64,000 bases of DNA from Synechococcus sp. PROS-9-1 (GCF_014279775.1 NZ_CP047961.1:1240001-1304000), one strand, 5' to 3'. Shown: positions 9,233-18,320, numbered from the stretch's first letter. The notes: a model not told the origin generated them from the sequence alone. Translations and numbers: made by a program.

Positions 9233-9616
9233 ATGGAGCCAAAAAGTATTTTGTGTTTTGGAGACTCCAATACCTGGGGAATGGCGCCTGATGGGAGTGG
9301 GCGCTTGCCATTTGAAACACGCTGGCCCAATCTCCTCCAACAGATTCTGAATCAGCCCCCCATGATTGTTTTAGTCACTCCCGGAGTGATTCAAACCACA
9401 CCACAATCTCTTGCTTGGGGATTCAAAGGTGCCACGGAAAAGTCTCTGTTGCTTCCCTCCCTTTATCGCAACCTTGCGGAACAAGAGTCGGTGTTCTTTT
9501 TCGATATACAAACAGTTGCTGAAACCTCTCCCCTCGACGGTGTTCACTTCGGTGGCGATCAGCAGCACTCCATTGCAGCTGGATTGGCAGATCTCATCAC
9601 AGCGATTCCATCCTGA
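9233..9616 (+). pseudogene. SGNH/GDSL hydrolase with internal in-frame deletion
   Basis: The 127-residue reading frame starts like an arylesterase-type SGNH hydrolase (ILCFGDSNTWGMAPDG, the block with the nucleophile Ser, then RWPNLLQQILNQ) and ends like one (SPLDGVHFGGDQQHSIA, the block with catalytic Asp and His). Between residues about 44 and 47 it jumps from the first helix straight to the PPMIVLVTPG strand. The roughly 65 residues that normally carry the oxyanion-hole Gly and the G-x-N-D block are missing, so the enzyme is probably inactive. The frame is preserved, so a shortened protein could still be made. Confidence 0.7.
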
Positions 9617-9635
9617 GACCGTTTTGGCTGCCCGT

Positions 9636-10049
9636 TCAGGCTTCCATCTGCGACGCCTCAAGTGCAGTGAACGCAATTGGCTCGAATTTCGCGACGCTCA
9701 CACTCCAACACCGTGAGCTAATCGCCAACAGTCCTCGCCGAAAGGCTGCCTTATCCCCTGTGGTGAGCCAGTCCGCTTTGAGACGCGGCAAATCCTCAGG
9801 CAAATGCTCCATGCCTAATTCAGCGATCAGCAAACTTCCTGACCCCGCTTGGCGTTGCAAAGGCCCCTGATCACTGCGTTGCCAGACGCGAAGCAGGAGT
9901 TCCAAAGCCAGCTCACGGGCTATCTGCGCAGGAACACCCGCCTCATCTTGCGTTGCATCCTTCGGCAGGGAGCGTCCTCCGAGGGGCATAGCTCGTGTCC
10001 CATTCTGTGTAAACAGCGCAATTGCCAGGAGATAGGGAGAGTCGGCCAT
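9636..10049 (-). CDS. Hypothetical protein
   Basis: About 137 residues from the ATG at 10049. It starts ADSPYLLAIALFTQNGTRAMPL and contains a helical ARELALELLLRVWQRSDQG segment, then LPRLKADWLTTGDKAAFRRGLLA. No signal peptide or membrane helix. Codon use looks like the neighbours, and the frame is clean, so it is probably a real gene restricted to close relatives. I do not recognise a family. Convergent with the SGNH fragment, with about 20 bases between stops. Confidence 0.6.
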   Translation of the reverse strand: MADSPYLLAIALFTQNGTRAMPLGGRSLPKDATQDEAGVPAQIARELALELLLRVWQRSDQGPLQRQAGSGSLLIAELGMEHLPEDLPRLKADWLTTGDKAAFRRGLLAISSRCWSVSVAKFEPIAFTALEASQMEA

Positions 10050-10333
10050 CAACAGCAGCTACATAGGGAGCCATTTTGATCGATGCGGGATCCAAGCTTC
10101 AACGATGTTTCCGCAAAGACCATTAGGCAGCACCTTGAAGAGAGCGCAATAGCTGACAGGCGCGTTGATTGCAAGCGCGTCGATTCAGAGACACGCGCTT
10201 AGAGCAGATCCTTTTTGATGCCACCCCACCACCAAAAAGCCGAAACAGCTGAAAGCTTAAACAATTTCAAATTAACTTTTATTCTCCTTTATGCGCATCC
10301 CGCTATTTGCATTCAAACTTTTAAAAAGCACAA

Positions 10334-11098
10334 GTGTTTCACTTGAAAAAGCCTGATATTCCCATAAACGAATCGGAAAGGCTAAAAGCACTTAGCGAAT
10401 ATAGAATTCTTGGCACAAAGCCTGAAGAGAATTATGATGATATAACGAAAATAGCTTCTCTAACATGTGGCACTCCAATTGCTCTCTTAAGCCTGGTTGA
10501 TTCAGATCGGCAATGGTTTAAAGCCAAGGTTGGTATTGAGGCTCAAGAAACTGTGCGCGATTGGTCATTCTGCGCCCATGCAATTCACTCCTCTGAACCT
10601 TTAATCGTTGAAGACGCATTACAAGATGAACGATTCTTTGACAATCCCTTGGTTAAAGGAGAACCGAAGATCAGACTCTATGCGGGCTTTCCTTTGCAGA
10701 ATGATGAAAATCACAGAATTGGGACACTCTGCGTTATTGATCGAGAGCCACATGGACTTAGCGATTCACAACTTAGCATCATGGAATCCCTGTCCAGGCA
10801 AGCAGTTGCCTTCCTAGAACTAAGAAAAAGATCAATCAAATTAATTGAATCTTATTGTGCACTTGTAGACGATGGAAATATTATCTCAACCTGTTCTTAC
10901 TGCAGAAAAGCAAAAGACACCGATGGGCATTGGATGCATCTAGATCGATATTTATCTAAGCGCACTAATCTTAATTTCAGCCATGGAATTTGTGATTTAT
11001 GCATTGAAGAACACTTTCCTGATGTTCTTGAAGTCTGGCAGTCAGAAGAAAAACTCAAGCTTGAATGCAAATCAACTAATCGAAAGATTGTGCTCTAG
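10334..11098 (+). CDS. GAF-domain protein with C-terminal four-cysteine motif
   Basis: 254 residues from a GTG start. Residues about 15-165 form a GAF domain of the kind seen in cyanobacterial sensory proteins (RLKALSEYRILGTKPEENYDDI, CGTPIALLSLVDSDRQWFKAKVG, FCAHAI, LRLYAGFPL-like, IGTLCVIDREP). The C-terminal 85 residues contain STCSYCRKAKD and SHGICDLCIEEHFP, two CxxC pairs that probably bind a metal; similar tails occur at the ends of PAS/GAF signalling proteins. There is no kinase, cyclase or DNA-binding output domain. The gene is AT-rich relative to its surroundings. Confidence 0.8.
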   Translation: MFHLKKPDIPINESERLKALSEYRILGTKPEENYDDITKIASLTCGTPIALLSLVDSDRQWFKAKVGIEAQETVRDWSFCAHAIHSSEPLIVEDALQDERFFDNPLVKGEPKIRLYAGFPLQNDENHRIGTLCVIDREPHGLSDSQLSIMESLSRQAVAFLELRKRSIKLIESYCALVDDGNIISTCSYCRKAKDTDGHWMHLDRYLSKRTNLNFSHGICDLCIEEHFPDVLEVWQSEEKLKLECKSTNRKIVL

Positions 11099-11473
11099 AA
11101 GCTGCCACTGAAGCAGCGAGTATCGCCTCCTTGCAGTTGGGCAAAGAACAAGAGCCCCTGCTTTTGAGATTGGCGCCCGTAGGCCCGGCATCCGCTGCAA
11201 AGCATTGCTACTCAGGGATCAGTCAAAGATTGCTGTGCCCATCGAGTAAGGGCGAGGCGATGCCCGCTCAATCTTCAGCAAGTGAGAGTTACCTGCAACT
11301 TGGGCTCCTTTCGGATTGGATTGCGAACGGTTTTCATTGAACTGCAATGATTCGCCTGCTCGAAGCCAGGGACGACCTGCTCGCAGTCCTGACAACGCAC
11401 ACCGCGCACACCGAGAAGCAGCAGAAAAAAGTAGAACGCTTGTACTATTAAGCGAGTGTGAACGTGCGCTTCC
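11099..11473 (+). other. Intergenic region upstream of umuD
   Basis: 375 bases between the GAF gene and umuD. A 69-codon plus-strand frame (11131-11340) is present but has no recognisable features and is not called. The only signal I can support is the LexA-type box near 11433 described separately. Confidence 0.5.
11433..11446 (+). promoter_or_regulatory. LexA (SOS) box upstream of umuDC
   Basis: The 14-base element AGAACGCTTGTACT is an imperfect palindrome with half sites AGAAC and GTACT separated by four bases. It fits the cyanobacterial LexA operator form (RGWAC-N4-GTWCY). It lies about 28 bases before the umuD GTG start, where it could cover the promoter. Placement before mutagenesis genes makes SOS control very plausible. 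Confidence 0.75.
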
Positions 11474-11917
11474 GTGAAAGTGGATCGGATCTCGCTTCAG
11501 CTACCCCAGCCTCTGCGACTCCAGCGTCAAGGGCTCAGCCTTCCTCTGGCGAGCGACCAGGTTGCAGCAGGGTTTCCCTCCCCTGCTGACGACTACATCG
11601 AGGTGGGGATCGACCTCAATGAACAACTGATTCGCCATCCAAGCAGCACCTTTTTTCTGCGGGTGAGCGGCGACTCCATGACTGGCGCGGGCATTCACCA
11701 TGGCGATCTCTTGGTGGTTGATCGCAGCCTCGACCCTCGTCCTGGCCGAGTGGTGGTGGCCGTCCTGGATGGATCCTTCACTCTCAAACGCCTCGCTCGC
11801 TATCGCGGCCATCTACGCCTGGAAGCGGCCAACCCTGACTATCCCCATTTAGATCTCCATCGTTGCGGAGATGTGCAGATCTGGGGCGTCGCCATTCACG
11901 TCATCCATCCTCTCTAG
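11474..11917 (+). CDS. umuD: UmuD-like S24 peptidase (SOS mutagenesis)
   Basis: Self-cleaving LexA-fold subunit that, once processed, partners the UmuC polymerase. The 147-residue product from a GTG start has an N-terminal arm with the likely cleavage region near VAAGFPSPADD (Ala-Gly bond), the nucleophile serine in FLRVSGDSMTGAGIHHGD and the catalytic lysine in LDGSFTLKRL. The length matches UmuD rather than LexA, since no DNA-binding domain is present. It is followed by umuC after 16 bases. Confidence 0.93.
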   Translation: MKVDRISLQLPQPLRLQRQGLSLPLASDQVAAGFPSPADDYIEVGIDLNEQLIRHPSSTFFLRVSGDSMTGAGIHHGDLLVVDRSLDPRPGRVVVAVLDGSFTLKRLARYRGHLRLEAANPDYPHLDLHRCGDVQIWGVAIHVIHPL

Positions 11918-11933
11918 CGCTCACATCATCGCG

Positions 11934-13208
11934 ATGACCCAGGTCACGGCTCTCATTGATGCCAACAATTTTTATGCCTCATGCGAGCAGAGCCTGGATC
12001 CGGCCCTGATCGGCCGACCAGTGGTGGTGCTCTCCAATAATGATGGCTGCATCGTGGCCCGTAGCGCTGAAGCACGAGCTCTTGGCATCGCCATGGGCAC
12101 CCCCTATTTCAAAGCGAAGCGGCATCTCGAACAGAACAATGTTGTGATTCGCAGCTCGAATTACGCCCTCTACGCCGACATGAGTCAACGGCTGATGAGT
12201 TTGTTGGAAGGCCAGGTTGAGGATCTGGAGATCTACTCCATTGATGAGGCTTTTGCCCGGCTCAGCCGCCCGTCGGACGGAAATCTGCGTCCATGGGCCC
12301 AGCAGTTGCGAACCTTGGCTCGACGCAACCTCGGTTTACCCATTGCCATTGGTCTTGGAGCCAGCAAAGGACAAGCCAAGCTCGCCAACCGCCTCGCGAA
12401 AGTGGTGCCGGCCCACGCTGGACTCTTTGATCTTGACTTGTGTCGTGATCCCGATCGCTGGCTGGAAACGATTTCGATTGAAGACGTCTGGGGCATCGGC
12501 CGCAAACTCGCTGTCTGGTGCCGAATGCGAGGAGTGGTGAACGCACGGGAGCTGCGTGATATGCCCAGCGGATGCCTGCGCGCTAAGGCCGGTGTGGTGG
12601 GAGTTCGACTCCAAAGAGAACTGCAAGGCCATGCCTGCCTACCGCTTGATCTCCAACCCTCTGCGAAGCAGGAGACCTGCGTAAGCCGCAGCTTCAGTCA
12701 TCCAATTACCAGCCTGGAAGAGCTCCGCGAAGCAATCGCGACCTATGTGGTGCGAGCGGCTGAAAAGCTGCGAAAACAGCAGCAACGCACAGCGGCTCTC
12801 ACGATTTATACGCGCACAAGCCCTTTCATTCCAGGCTTTTACAGCCGAGCTGCCAGCACCAGCCTTGATCTACCCAGCAACGACACGCGTGTGTTGTTAG
12901 AAGCTGCATTACCCCTAGTGGAACGAATTTTCCAACCGCACCGACCGCTGGCGAAGGCAGGTGTTCTGATGCAACACCTGCAGGGGATCGATCAACTTCA
13001 ACAGCATCTATGGGTGCCCTGCACGGAGGAAGAGCAGCAGAAACGGGAGAGCTTGATGGCAACGGTCGATCGTCTCAATCACCGCTATGGGCGAGGCACC
13101 GTGCAATGGGCTGCCTGCGGTCTGGATCCGAGCTGGGCCATGCGACGCGAACGACTGGGTCGGGCCGCCACAACTCGCCTGAGCGACGTGCCGGTCGTGC
13201 GGGCCTAA
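11934..13208 (+). CDS. umuC: Y-family DNA polymerase UmuC
   Basis: Catalytic subunit of the translesion polymerase V type. From the ATG at 11934 the protein has 424 residues. It begins TQVTALIDANNFYASCEQ with the first catalytic Asp, has LSNNDGCIVARSAEARALG, the second acidic pair in IYSIDEAFARL, and helix-hairpin-helix segment IEDVWGIGRKLA. The C-terminal little-finger and UmuC-specific tail (FQPHRPLAKAGVLMQHL) are intact. Expected to be error-prone and SOS-induced together with umuD. Confidence 0.95.
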   Translation: MTQVTALIDANNFYASCEQSLDPALIGRPVVVLSNNDGCIVARSAEARALGIAMGTPYFKAKRHLEQNNVVIRSSNYALYADMSQRLMSLLEGQVEDLEIYSIDEAFARLSRPSDGNLRPWAQQLRTLARRNLGLPIAIGLGASKGQAKLANRLAKVVPAHAGLFDLDLCRDPDRWLETISIEDVWGIGRKLAVWCRMRGVVNARELRDMPSGCLRAKAGVVGVRLQRELQGHACLPLDLQPSAKQETCVSRSFSHPITSLEELREAIATYVVRAAEKLRKQQQRTAALTIYTRTSPFIPGFYSRAASTSLDLPSNDTRVLLEAALPLVERIFQPHRPLAKAGVLMQHLQGIDQLQQHLWVPCTEEEQQKRESLMATVDRLNHRYGRGTVQWAACGLDPSWAMRRERLGRAATTRLSDVPVVRA

Positions 13209-13252
13209 ACAAACACCGAGACTCATGCTTGCGCCAAATCATAAATATGAAT

Positions 13253-13552
13253 TCACAACGAATCTTGCAATAACTGCACTTCTAATTCACGTCGACTGAG
13301 TAATAAAACCATGCGATATCCGTGGCTGTTAAGACCTGTCTGTTCTCGCACAAGATCTGTATGAGCGAGAGCCAATCCACAGGTTTCAACAAAAAGAACG
13401 GGAAGACTGCCGGCATTCCCACTCATACCTTGAAGATCAAGAGCCTGACGCACTGCTTGCTGTGCTTTCTCAGATCCCAATCGTTCCACAAAAGCGGGCC
13501 AGAGGTGATTCACTGGCGTGTAGGTCGAGAAGTCAAGCGTGGAGTCAGCCAT
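13253..13552 (-). CDS. Hypothetical protein, second of a coupled pair
   Basis: 99 residues starting at the ATG at 13552, whose A overlaps the TGA stop of the preceding gene (TGATG), a strong sign of translational coupling. The sequence includes PVNHLWPAFVERLGSEKAQQAVRQALDLQG, a predicted helical segment, followed by SLPVLFVETCGLALAHTD and ends in a hydrophobic/acidic helix with LLSRRELEVQLLQDSL. No signal peptide. Convergent with umuC. Family unknown. Confidence 0.6.
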   Translation of the reverse strand: MADSTLDFSTYTPVNHLWPAFVERLGSEKAQQAVRQALDLQGMSGNAGSLPVLFVETCGLALAHTDLVREQTGLNSHGYRMVLLLSRRELEVQLLQDSL

Positions 13553-13833
13553 CAAACGGGCAACTGCTCAATCGCAACGACAATCATCTGAGGAGTCACC
13601 GTAATCACTTCAAGAGCATCCTGATTATCAAGATAGGAATCGAAGGAGGCGAAACGCTCGACATGAGGATTAGCTCCCTCAACAGCACATGCCTCGATCC
13701 AATCGTTATTTTCAGGCTTCACAACCACGAAGGCCTGAAGGGCTTCATCGAGATCGCCACCATCGCCGATTCCTTCTCCATGCCAGATCGCTTCAAAAAA
13801 TTCAGACATCGCTGAGAAGAGCTGTTCACTCAT
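13552..13833 (-). CDS. Hypothetical acidic protein, first of a coupled pair
   Basis: 93 residues from the ATG at 13833; the frame is open further upstream but that part is arginine/serine-rich and unlikely. The protein is acidic (MSEQLFSAMSEFFEAIWHGEG, then DGGDLDEALQAFVVVKPE) with a hydrophobic C-terminal strand VITVTPQMIVVAIEQLPV. It overlaps the following gene by one base. No family recognised; the pairing of an acidic protein with a coupled partner could mean a small complex, which is speculation. Confidence 0.6.
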   Translation of the reverse strand: MSEQLFSAMSEFFEAIWHGEGIGDGGDLDEALQAFVVVKPENNDWIEACAVEGANPHVERFASFDSYLDNQDALEVITVTPQMIVVAIEQLPV

Positions 13834-13976
13834 TATCAGTGATACAGATCTCCAGGAAGATTGCAAGCCCTTCTCGAAGGCGATTGAGCTGTGATGGCGT
13901 CGTTGACTGCTTGCCACACAAAACACTGTTGGCCCGTCTCAGTAATCGCTATCAAGGCTTGGTGCTTCGGGCTCAA

Positions 13977-14090
13977 TCACCGCAGCCAAAGAATCTTGAG
14001 AGTGCTCCACACTTGAAGAACCCGAAAGGGTGTTCCATCACCATCGCAAACCATCCGTGCGGGGCAGTGCCGATGCTCACTGTTAGCCAT
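13977..14090 (-). CDS. Possible small basic protein (37 aa)
   Basis: ATG at 14090, preceded by AAGG about 8 bases upstream, to a TGA at 13977. The peptide MANSEHRHCPARMVCDGDG followed by TPFRVLQVWSTLKILWLR has a protein-like alternation and two cysteines, reading like a short conserved domain. The frame is also open for about 24 codons upstream. Called mainly on composition; could be a remnant or not a gene. Confidence 0.35.
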   Translation of the reverse strand: MANSEHRHCPARMVCDGDGTPFRVLQVWSTLKILWLR

Positions 14091-14276
14091 CACGATGACC
14101 TTGCGGTGATCTTGGCAAATCCTCGAACCAACGAAGCATAAGATCAAACAATCATGCATCAATTGATTTACTTAAGAGACGAGTATACCCTTATGAAAAA
14201 TTTAATCTGATCCCAAAAGCTGGCAGCATCGTTGGCTTTGCGTGGTAGACGGGCAGAAACAAAATGTCAAACAAAA

Positions 14277-14301
14277 CCCTGCTAGAAGCAGGGCAAAAAA
14301 A
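14277..14301 (-). terminator. Intrinsic terminator, minus strand
   Basis: On the minus strand a stem CCCTGCT with loop TCT and the matching AGCAGGG is followed by TTTTGTTT. It lies about 300 bases beyond the dnaG stop and could end a long dnaG 3' region or a separate short transcript. Confidence 0.6.
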
Positions 14302-14594
14302 CTTCGATTCGATTTTGAACAGAGGAGAACATAGAGCTATACCCTGGGGAATGAAACAGCTTTCTCAGCCTCGTCCTATCGCTGAGTTTTCTGGTAAGCC
14401 TCCACAGCTCTAGCGATGCAGTTTTCATTGGGATTGAAGAACACCCTTAAGGGCTAGCTCCAAAAAAACACTGCGCCATCATCTAGCAAGGCAAACAAAT
14501 ACATTTTCGCAACAATTTGCTTCCGTTGATTCAAAGGTGAGGCCCACTGTTGTTGCAAAATCAAAAATCCAGGTTGTTGGCCAGTGCCAATCCA

Positions 14595-16676
14595 TCAAGC
14601 CGCAGGAGGAATGGATTTAGGGGGAGTAGCAGCAGCAACCTCATAACCAGCACAGCGTTGTTGATCAAGATGCTGAATATGCTTCCTCTCGGAGTAATAC
14701 AGCTCTTGCAATCGAAGCGCATCCGCATTCAACTTTTCAAACATGTCATGAATACGACCTTCCATATCCACTTCCACTGCCGTCGATGTCTGCTCTTGCT
14801 CATTGGCAATCAGCGAAGCAATGCACCGTTCCAGAGTCTCTAACCGTTGACCACCCCAAGCCTCCAGCAAGTGACGGCAACGTTTATGGCTCTTCTGTCG
14901 CTCCAACATGGCTGCAGTGCCTCGTAAAACATCCATGGGTCGCGCCAACGCCAAACGCTGCAGTTCTGCAGGCTCTAAAAGTGGCGTCAACCTGGCCACC
15001 AACGCGCTGTTTTCGAGCAGCAGCTGGTCGGTGAGCAAACGAGGAAGATCAAGGTCGGCCAACTCATGACCAGGATCTTTCCCCCGACTGATCGCCTCAA
15101 GCCGACCGGAGCCGATATTGCCTTCCTCAAGATCGGTGATCGCAGACCACAACAGACGGTGGTGCTGAAGAGCGAAGTCTTCCAACTCCCGTTGGCGTAA
15201 TTCGCAACGCACCTGCGAGCGATGAATCGGACAGTGCAAGTAAATGCGCAGGATCTCGGCTTCGCAACGCTCTCGTTGGCTGACTTCACCAGCCTTTTCA
15301 TGCCGGGCTGAACGTCCATGCCAGCGCTGACCTTGCACCTGTTGGCGCAAATCCTGCTCCAACTGCAAGGCCAAACGGCCTTGACCACCGCTTAACCGCT
15401 CCGCAACTTGCTGGAGGTAGTGCGTGCGAATCGCTGATTGAGGCAGCTTGCCTAACAGCTCCACCAAACCGCTAACAGCTTGTTGGAACTGATCAGCCTT
15501 GGTCAAATCACGGTCTTCAAGCACCTGTTCGATCTGCCAATCGAGCCAAAGCGGTGCCTGGTCGAGCAGGGCGCGATAGTCCCCAGCTCCATGGTCCTTT
15601 AAGTACTCATCTGGATCCTTCCCAGAAGGGGTGTGAAGCACGCGCAGCTCCAACTGTCCTTGAAGCGCAAGCTGCTCCACCTCACCGATCGCCCTGTTCG
15701 CAGCTCGGATCCCCGCACGATCGGCATCAAAATTAAGAACGATGCGCTTGCCATCACTGCACCGGCACAGTTGGGTGATCTGTTGACTGCTGAGGGCGGT
15801 ACCAAGTGACGCCACAGCGTTGGTGACTCCCGCCGCATGCAAGGCAATCACATCGAAATAACCCTCCACCACCACAGCTCGATCGTCCTTGCGGATCGCA
15901 TTGGCCGCCTGATCGAGACCGAAGAGGTGCTTGCCTTTTTCAAAGACCTCTGTTTCAGGGGAGTTCAGATACTTGGGATCGCTGCCATCAAGGCTTCGAC
16001 CGCCAAAGCCAATGACCCGTCCCTGCCGATCGCGAATCGGAACGATCACCCGGCCACGGAAGCGGTCATAAAACCCGTTGCCTCCTTTCCTGGGCACGAC
16101 AAGGCCCGCTGACTCAAGCAGCTCTGGCGATAACCCCTCAACGTGTTGAAGATGCTTGAGCAAACCGTCCCACTGATCGGGGGCATAGCCGAGCTCGAAG
16201 GTCTCCATCGTGGCTTCGCTCAAGCCACGCTGATCGCGCAGGTAAGCCAGGGCATCGGCGCCCGATGCACTCTTCAGCTGACTGCGAAACCAACCGGAAG
16301 CGAGGGCCAACGCACGATGCAGGTGATCCCGCCTTGAGAGTTGTTGACGGAGACGCTCCTGTTGAGGACCATCAACCGTTTCCACCGGGAGTTGATACCG
16401 GCGCGCCAAATCCAGAACAACGTCGCTGAAGCTCTGCCGCTGAAACTCCATCAAAAACTTGATGGAATTGCCACCCGCTCCGCAGGAGAAGCAGTAATAA
16501 AACTGCTTCTGCGGCGACACCGTCATCGACGGCTTGCTGTCGTCATGAAATGGGCAGACACCAACGAATTCCCGTCCCTTTTTTTTGAGCACCACGTGCT
16601 CGCCCACAACATCAACGATGTCGGCACGCTCCTTAACGGCGTCGATGGTGCGGGGGTGGAGACGGGGCATCGCCAT
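14595..16676 (-). CDS. dnaG: DNA primase DnaG
   Basis: Synthesises RNA primers for replication in association with the replicative helicase. The 693-residue protein has an N-terminal CHC2 zinc-binding domain (CPFHDDSKPSMTVS, then YYCFSCGAGG), the RNA polymerase/TOPRIM core with VVVEGYFDVIALH and the acidic LNFDADRAG, and a long helical C-terminal region for helicase interaction. The start MAMPRLHPRTIDAVKERADI is standard. Divergent from the EamA transporter gene. Confidence 0.97.
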   Translation of the reverse strand: MAMPRLHPRTIDAVKERADIVDVVGEHVVLKKKGREFVGVCPFHDDSKPSMTVSPQKQFYYCFSCGAGGNSIKFLMEFQRQSFSDVVLDLARRYQLPVETVDGPQQERLRQQLSRRDHLHRALALASGWFRSQLKSASGADALAYLRDQRGLSEATMETFELGYAPDQWDGLLKHLQHVEGLSPELLESAGLVVPRKGGNGFYDRFRGRVIVPIRDRQGRVIGFGGRSLDGSDPKYLNSPETEVFEKGKHLFGLDQAANAIRKDDRAVVVEGYFDVIALHAAGVTNAVASLGTALSSQQITQLCRCSDGKRIVLNFDADRAGIRAANRAIGEVEQLALQGQLELRVLHTPSGKDPDEYLKDHGAGDYRALLDQAPLWLDWQIEQVLEDRDLTKADQFQQAVSGLVELLGKLPQSAIRTHYLQQVAERLSGGQGRLALQLEQDLRQQVQGQRWHGRSARHEKAGEVSQRERCEAEILRIYLHCPIHRSQVRCELRQRELEDFALQHHRLLWSAITDLEEGNIGSGRLEAISRGKDPGHELADLDLPRLLTDQLLLENSALVARLTPLLEPAELQRLALARPMDVLRGTAAMLERQKSHKRCRHLLEAWGGQRLETLERCIASLIANEQEQTSTAVEVDMEGRIHDMFEKLNADALRLQELYYSERKHIQHLDQQRCAGYEVAAATPPKSIPPAA

Positions 16677-16777
16677 GACGCCATTCTGCGAGCTCCGATG
16701 CCGTTCTGGCTGTTCAGCGCGATGCGCTGGCTGTTAAGCATGATGCGCCATGGTTGGCAGGTGTCGCCGAAACCACC

Positions 16778-17692
16778 ATGCAAGGGCTGTTAGGCGCGAT
16801 AAGAGGCAGCCAGTCCGCTAAGGAATGGCGAGCCTGCGGAGCCCTGATCGCCTGTGCGTTGGCGTTCAGCTTGATGACCGTTTGCGTGAAACACCTGGGG
16901 GGAAGGCTTCCAGTCGCAGAGGTCGTGCTGGTGCGCTCCTTGATCAGCATTGCCATCACCCTGGCGATGTTGCGTCGTCTCAAGGTCTCGCCCTGGGGAG
17001 AACAGCGTGGATTGTTGTTGATCCGTGGGGGCTTAGGGACTGCAGCCTTGTTGTGTTTCTTTGAGGCCCTCGCTCGGCTTCCACTCGCAGCAGCAACCCT
17101 GCTGCAGTACACCTATCCAACTCTGACGGCACTGGCGGCATGGCTGCTTTTAGGCGAGACCATCCGACGCCGGATCGGCATCGCTGTGTTGTTAGGCCTG
17201 CTGGGGGTCACGTTGGTGGTTCAGCCGGAATGGGTAGGGGGCACGATGGGAAGCCTGCCCGCCATGGCGGCTCTGATTGGCCTAGGCGGAGCGTTACTGA
17301 CGGCACTGGCTTACGTGAGTGTGCGCCAGCTATCGGTTCAAGAGCACCCTCTAGTCATCGTCTTTTACTTCCCCTTGGTGTCGGTGCCAGCAACCCTGCC
17401 CTTGCTCTGGGGGCAGGCCGCGCTGTGGCCCAATCCAACCGAGTGGGTCTGGCTGATCGGGGTTGGGTTGTGCACTCAGATCGGGCAGATTTGGTTAACC
17501 GAAGGCCTATCCGCCCTACCTGCAGCACGCGCCACCTCCATTAATTACGTCCAAGTGGTGTTTGCCTCACTGTGGGGCGTGCTGTTTTTTGCCGAACCGA
17601 TAACGGGCGCCGTAGTGCTTGGAGCCTTGTGCGTCTTGGGCGCCACGCTGATCAGCCTGAGCGCCAGGACGGCTCGAAAAGCAGAAACCTGA
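16778..17692 (+). CDS. EamA-family (DMT) membrane transporter
   Basis: About 304 residues with ten predicted membrane helices arranged as two EamA repeats (first about 20-145, second about 165-300). Characteristic features are the VVLVRSLISIAITL helix, PLAAATLLQYTYPTLTAL near the end of repeat one and ATSINYVQVVFASLWGVLFF in repeat two. The substrate of such drug/metabolite transporters cannot be read from sequence; amino-acid or metabolite export is typical. The ATG at 16778 is preferred; a TTG eight codons earlier is possible. Confidence 0.88.
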   Translation: MQGLLGAIRGSQSAKEWRACGALIACALAFSLMTVCVKHLGGRLPVAEVVLVRSLISIAITLAMLRRLKVSPWGEQRGLLLIRGGLGTAALLCFFEALARLPLAAATLLQYTYPTLTALAAWLLLGETIRRRIGIAVLLGLLGVTLVVQPEWVGGTMGSLPAMAALIGLGGALLTALAYVSVRQLSVQEHPLVIVFYFPLVSVPATLPLLWGQAALWPNPTEWVWLIGVGLCTQIGQIWLTEGLSALPAARATSINYVQVVFASLWGVLFFAEPITGAVVLGALCVLGATLISLSARTARKAET

Positions 17693-17710
17693 ATCCTTTC
17701 AAGCCCAGAA

Positions 17711-18184
17711 TCAGAGCGAATCAATCGGCAAAGGATGGGTGATCCAATCTTGAGACGTTCCATCACTCGAGCCAACCGGCTGGGCTAGACGCCAACTTTG
17801 GCCGCGTTCACCTCGCTCTAAGAAGAGCTCAAAAGGACTATCAACTCGCACTGAATCAGCGGGAAGCCTCCAATCGAAGCGCCCGGTGAGATGAATTCCA
17901 CGTTGCTCACCGAGGCGGATCGACTCCTGATCTTCCACGCGAACACGACTCACTTCAGGCAACCCAACGGGGTCTAACTCCAGGGAACGCGCAATCGCTG
18001 TTTGGGTTAATTGAATTTGCAGCCCCAGCGCTTTCAGCAAAACACCGCGTGGGGGTTGATCGGATGGTCCACATCCGGTTAATCCAAGGTTCAGAAGCAA
18101 CACCATGCAAACAACCAGCAAAGGTTGAACGCTGCGCTTGAGCGGTGTGATCCAAACGTTCAGGCTTGGCAGGGCAGGCGGCAT
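17711..18184 (-). CDS. Putative lipoprotein
   Basis: 157 residues from the ATG at 18184. After a basic N-region the helix VQPLLVVCMVLLLNLGLTGC ends in a lipobox (LTGC), so the mature protein is probably lipid-anchored at the cysteine near residue 36. The mature part has GVLLKALGLQIQLTQTAIARSL and RFDWRLPADSVRVDSPFELFLERGE, which looks like a small beta-rich domain. No family recognised. Its stop is about 20 bases from that of the convergent transporter. Confidence 0.75.
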   Translation of the reverse strand: MPPALPSLNVWITPLKRSVQPLLVVCMVLLLNLGLTGCGPSDQPPRGVLLKALGLQIQLTQTAIARSLELDPVGLPEVSRVRVEDQESIRLGEQRGIHLTGRFDWRLPADSVRVDSPFELFLERGERGQSWRLAQPVGSSDGTSQDWITHPLPIDSL

Positions 18185-18320
18185 GAGCAGCCAATCAATG
18201 CTGACAACGATAGTTGCCAATTGGATCAATCTTGACCGCAATAGAAATAGAGCAGTGAAGGTGCAAAAAAAATCCGCACAAGGCGGATGAATGCTGAATA
18301 ATTGGTGCGGCAGGAGCTGA

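Larger units (their letters stand above)
13834..14594. other. Gene-poor region between small genes and dnaG
   Basis: About 760 bases with no confident gene. It contains a possible 37-codon minus-strand gene (13977-14090) and one clear minus-strand terminator (14277-14301), both listed separately. Bases 14163-14270 and 14302-14594 show nothing I can name. Confidence 0.5.

Noticed and set aside
11131-11340. 69-codon plus-strand frame between the GAF gene and umuD
   Set aside because: Composition is not protein-like, no family motif and no ribosome-binding site; it is best read as non-coding spacer.
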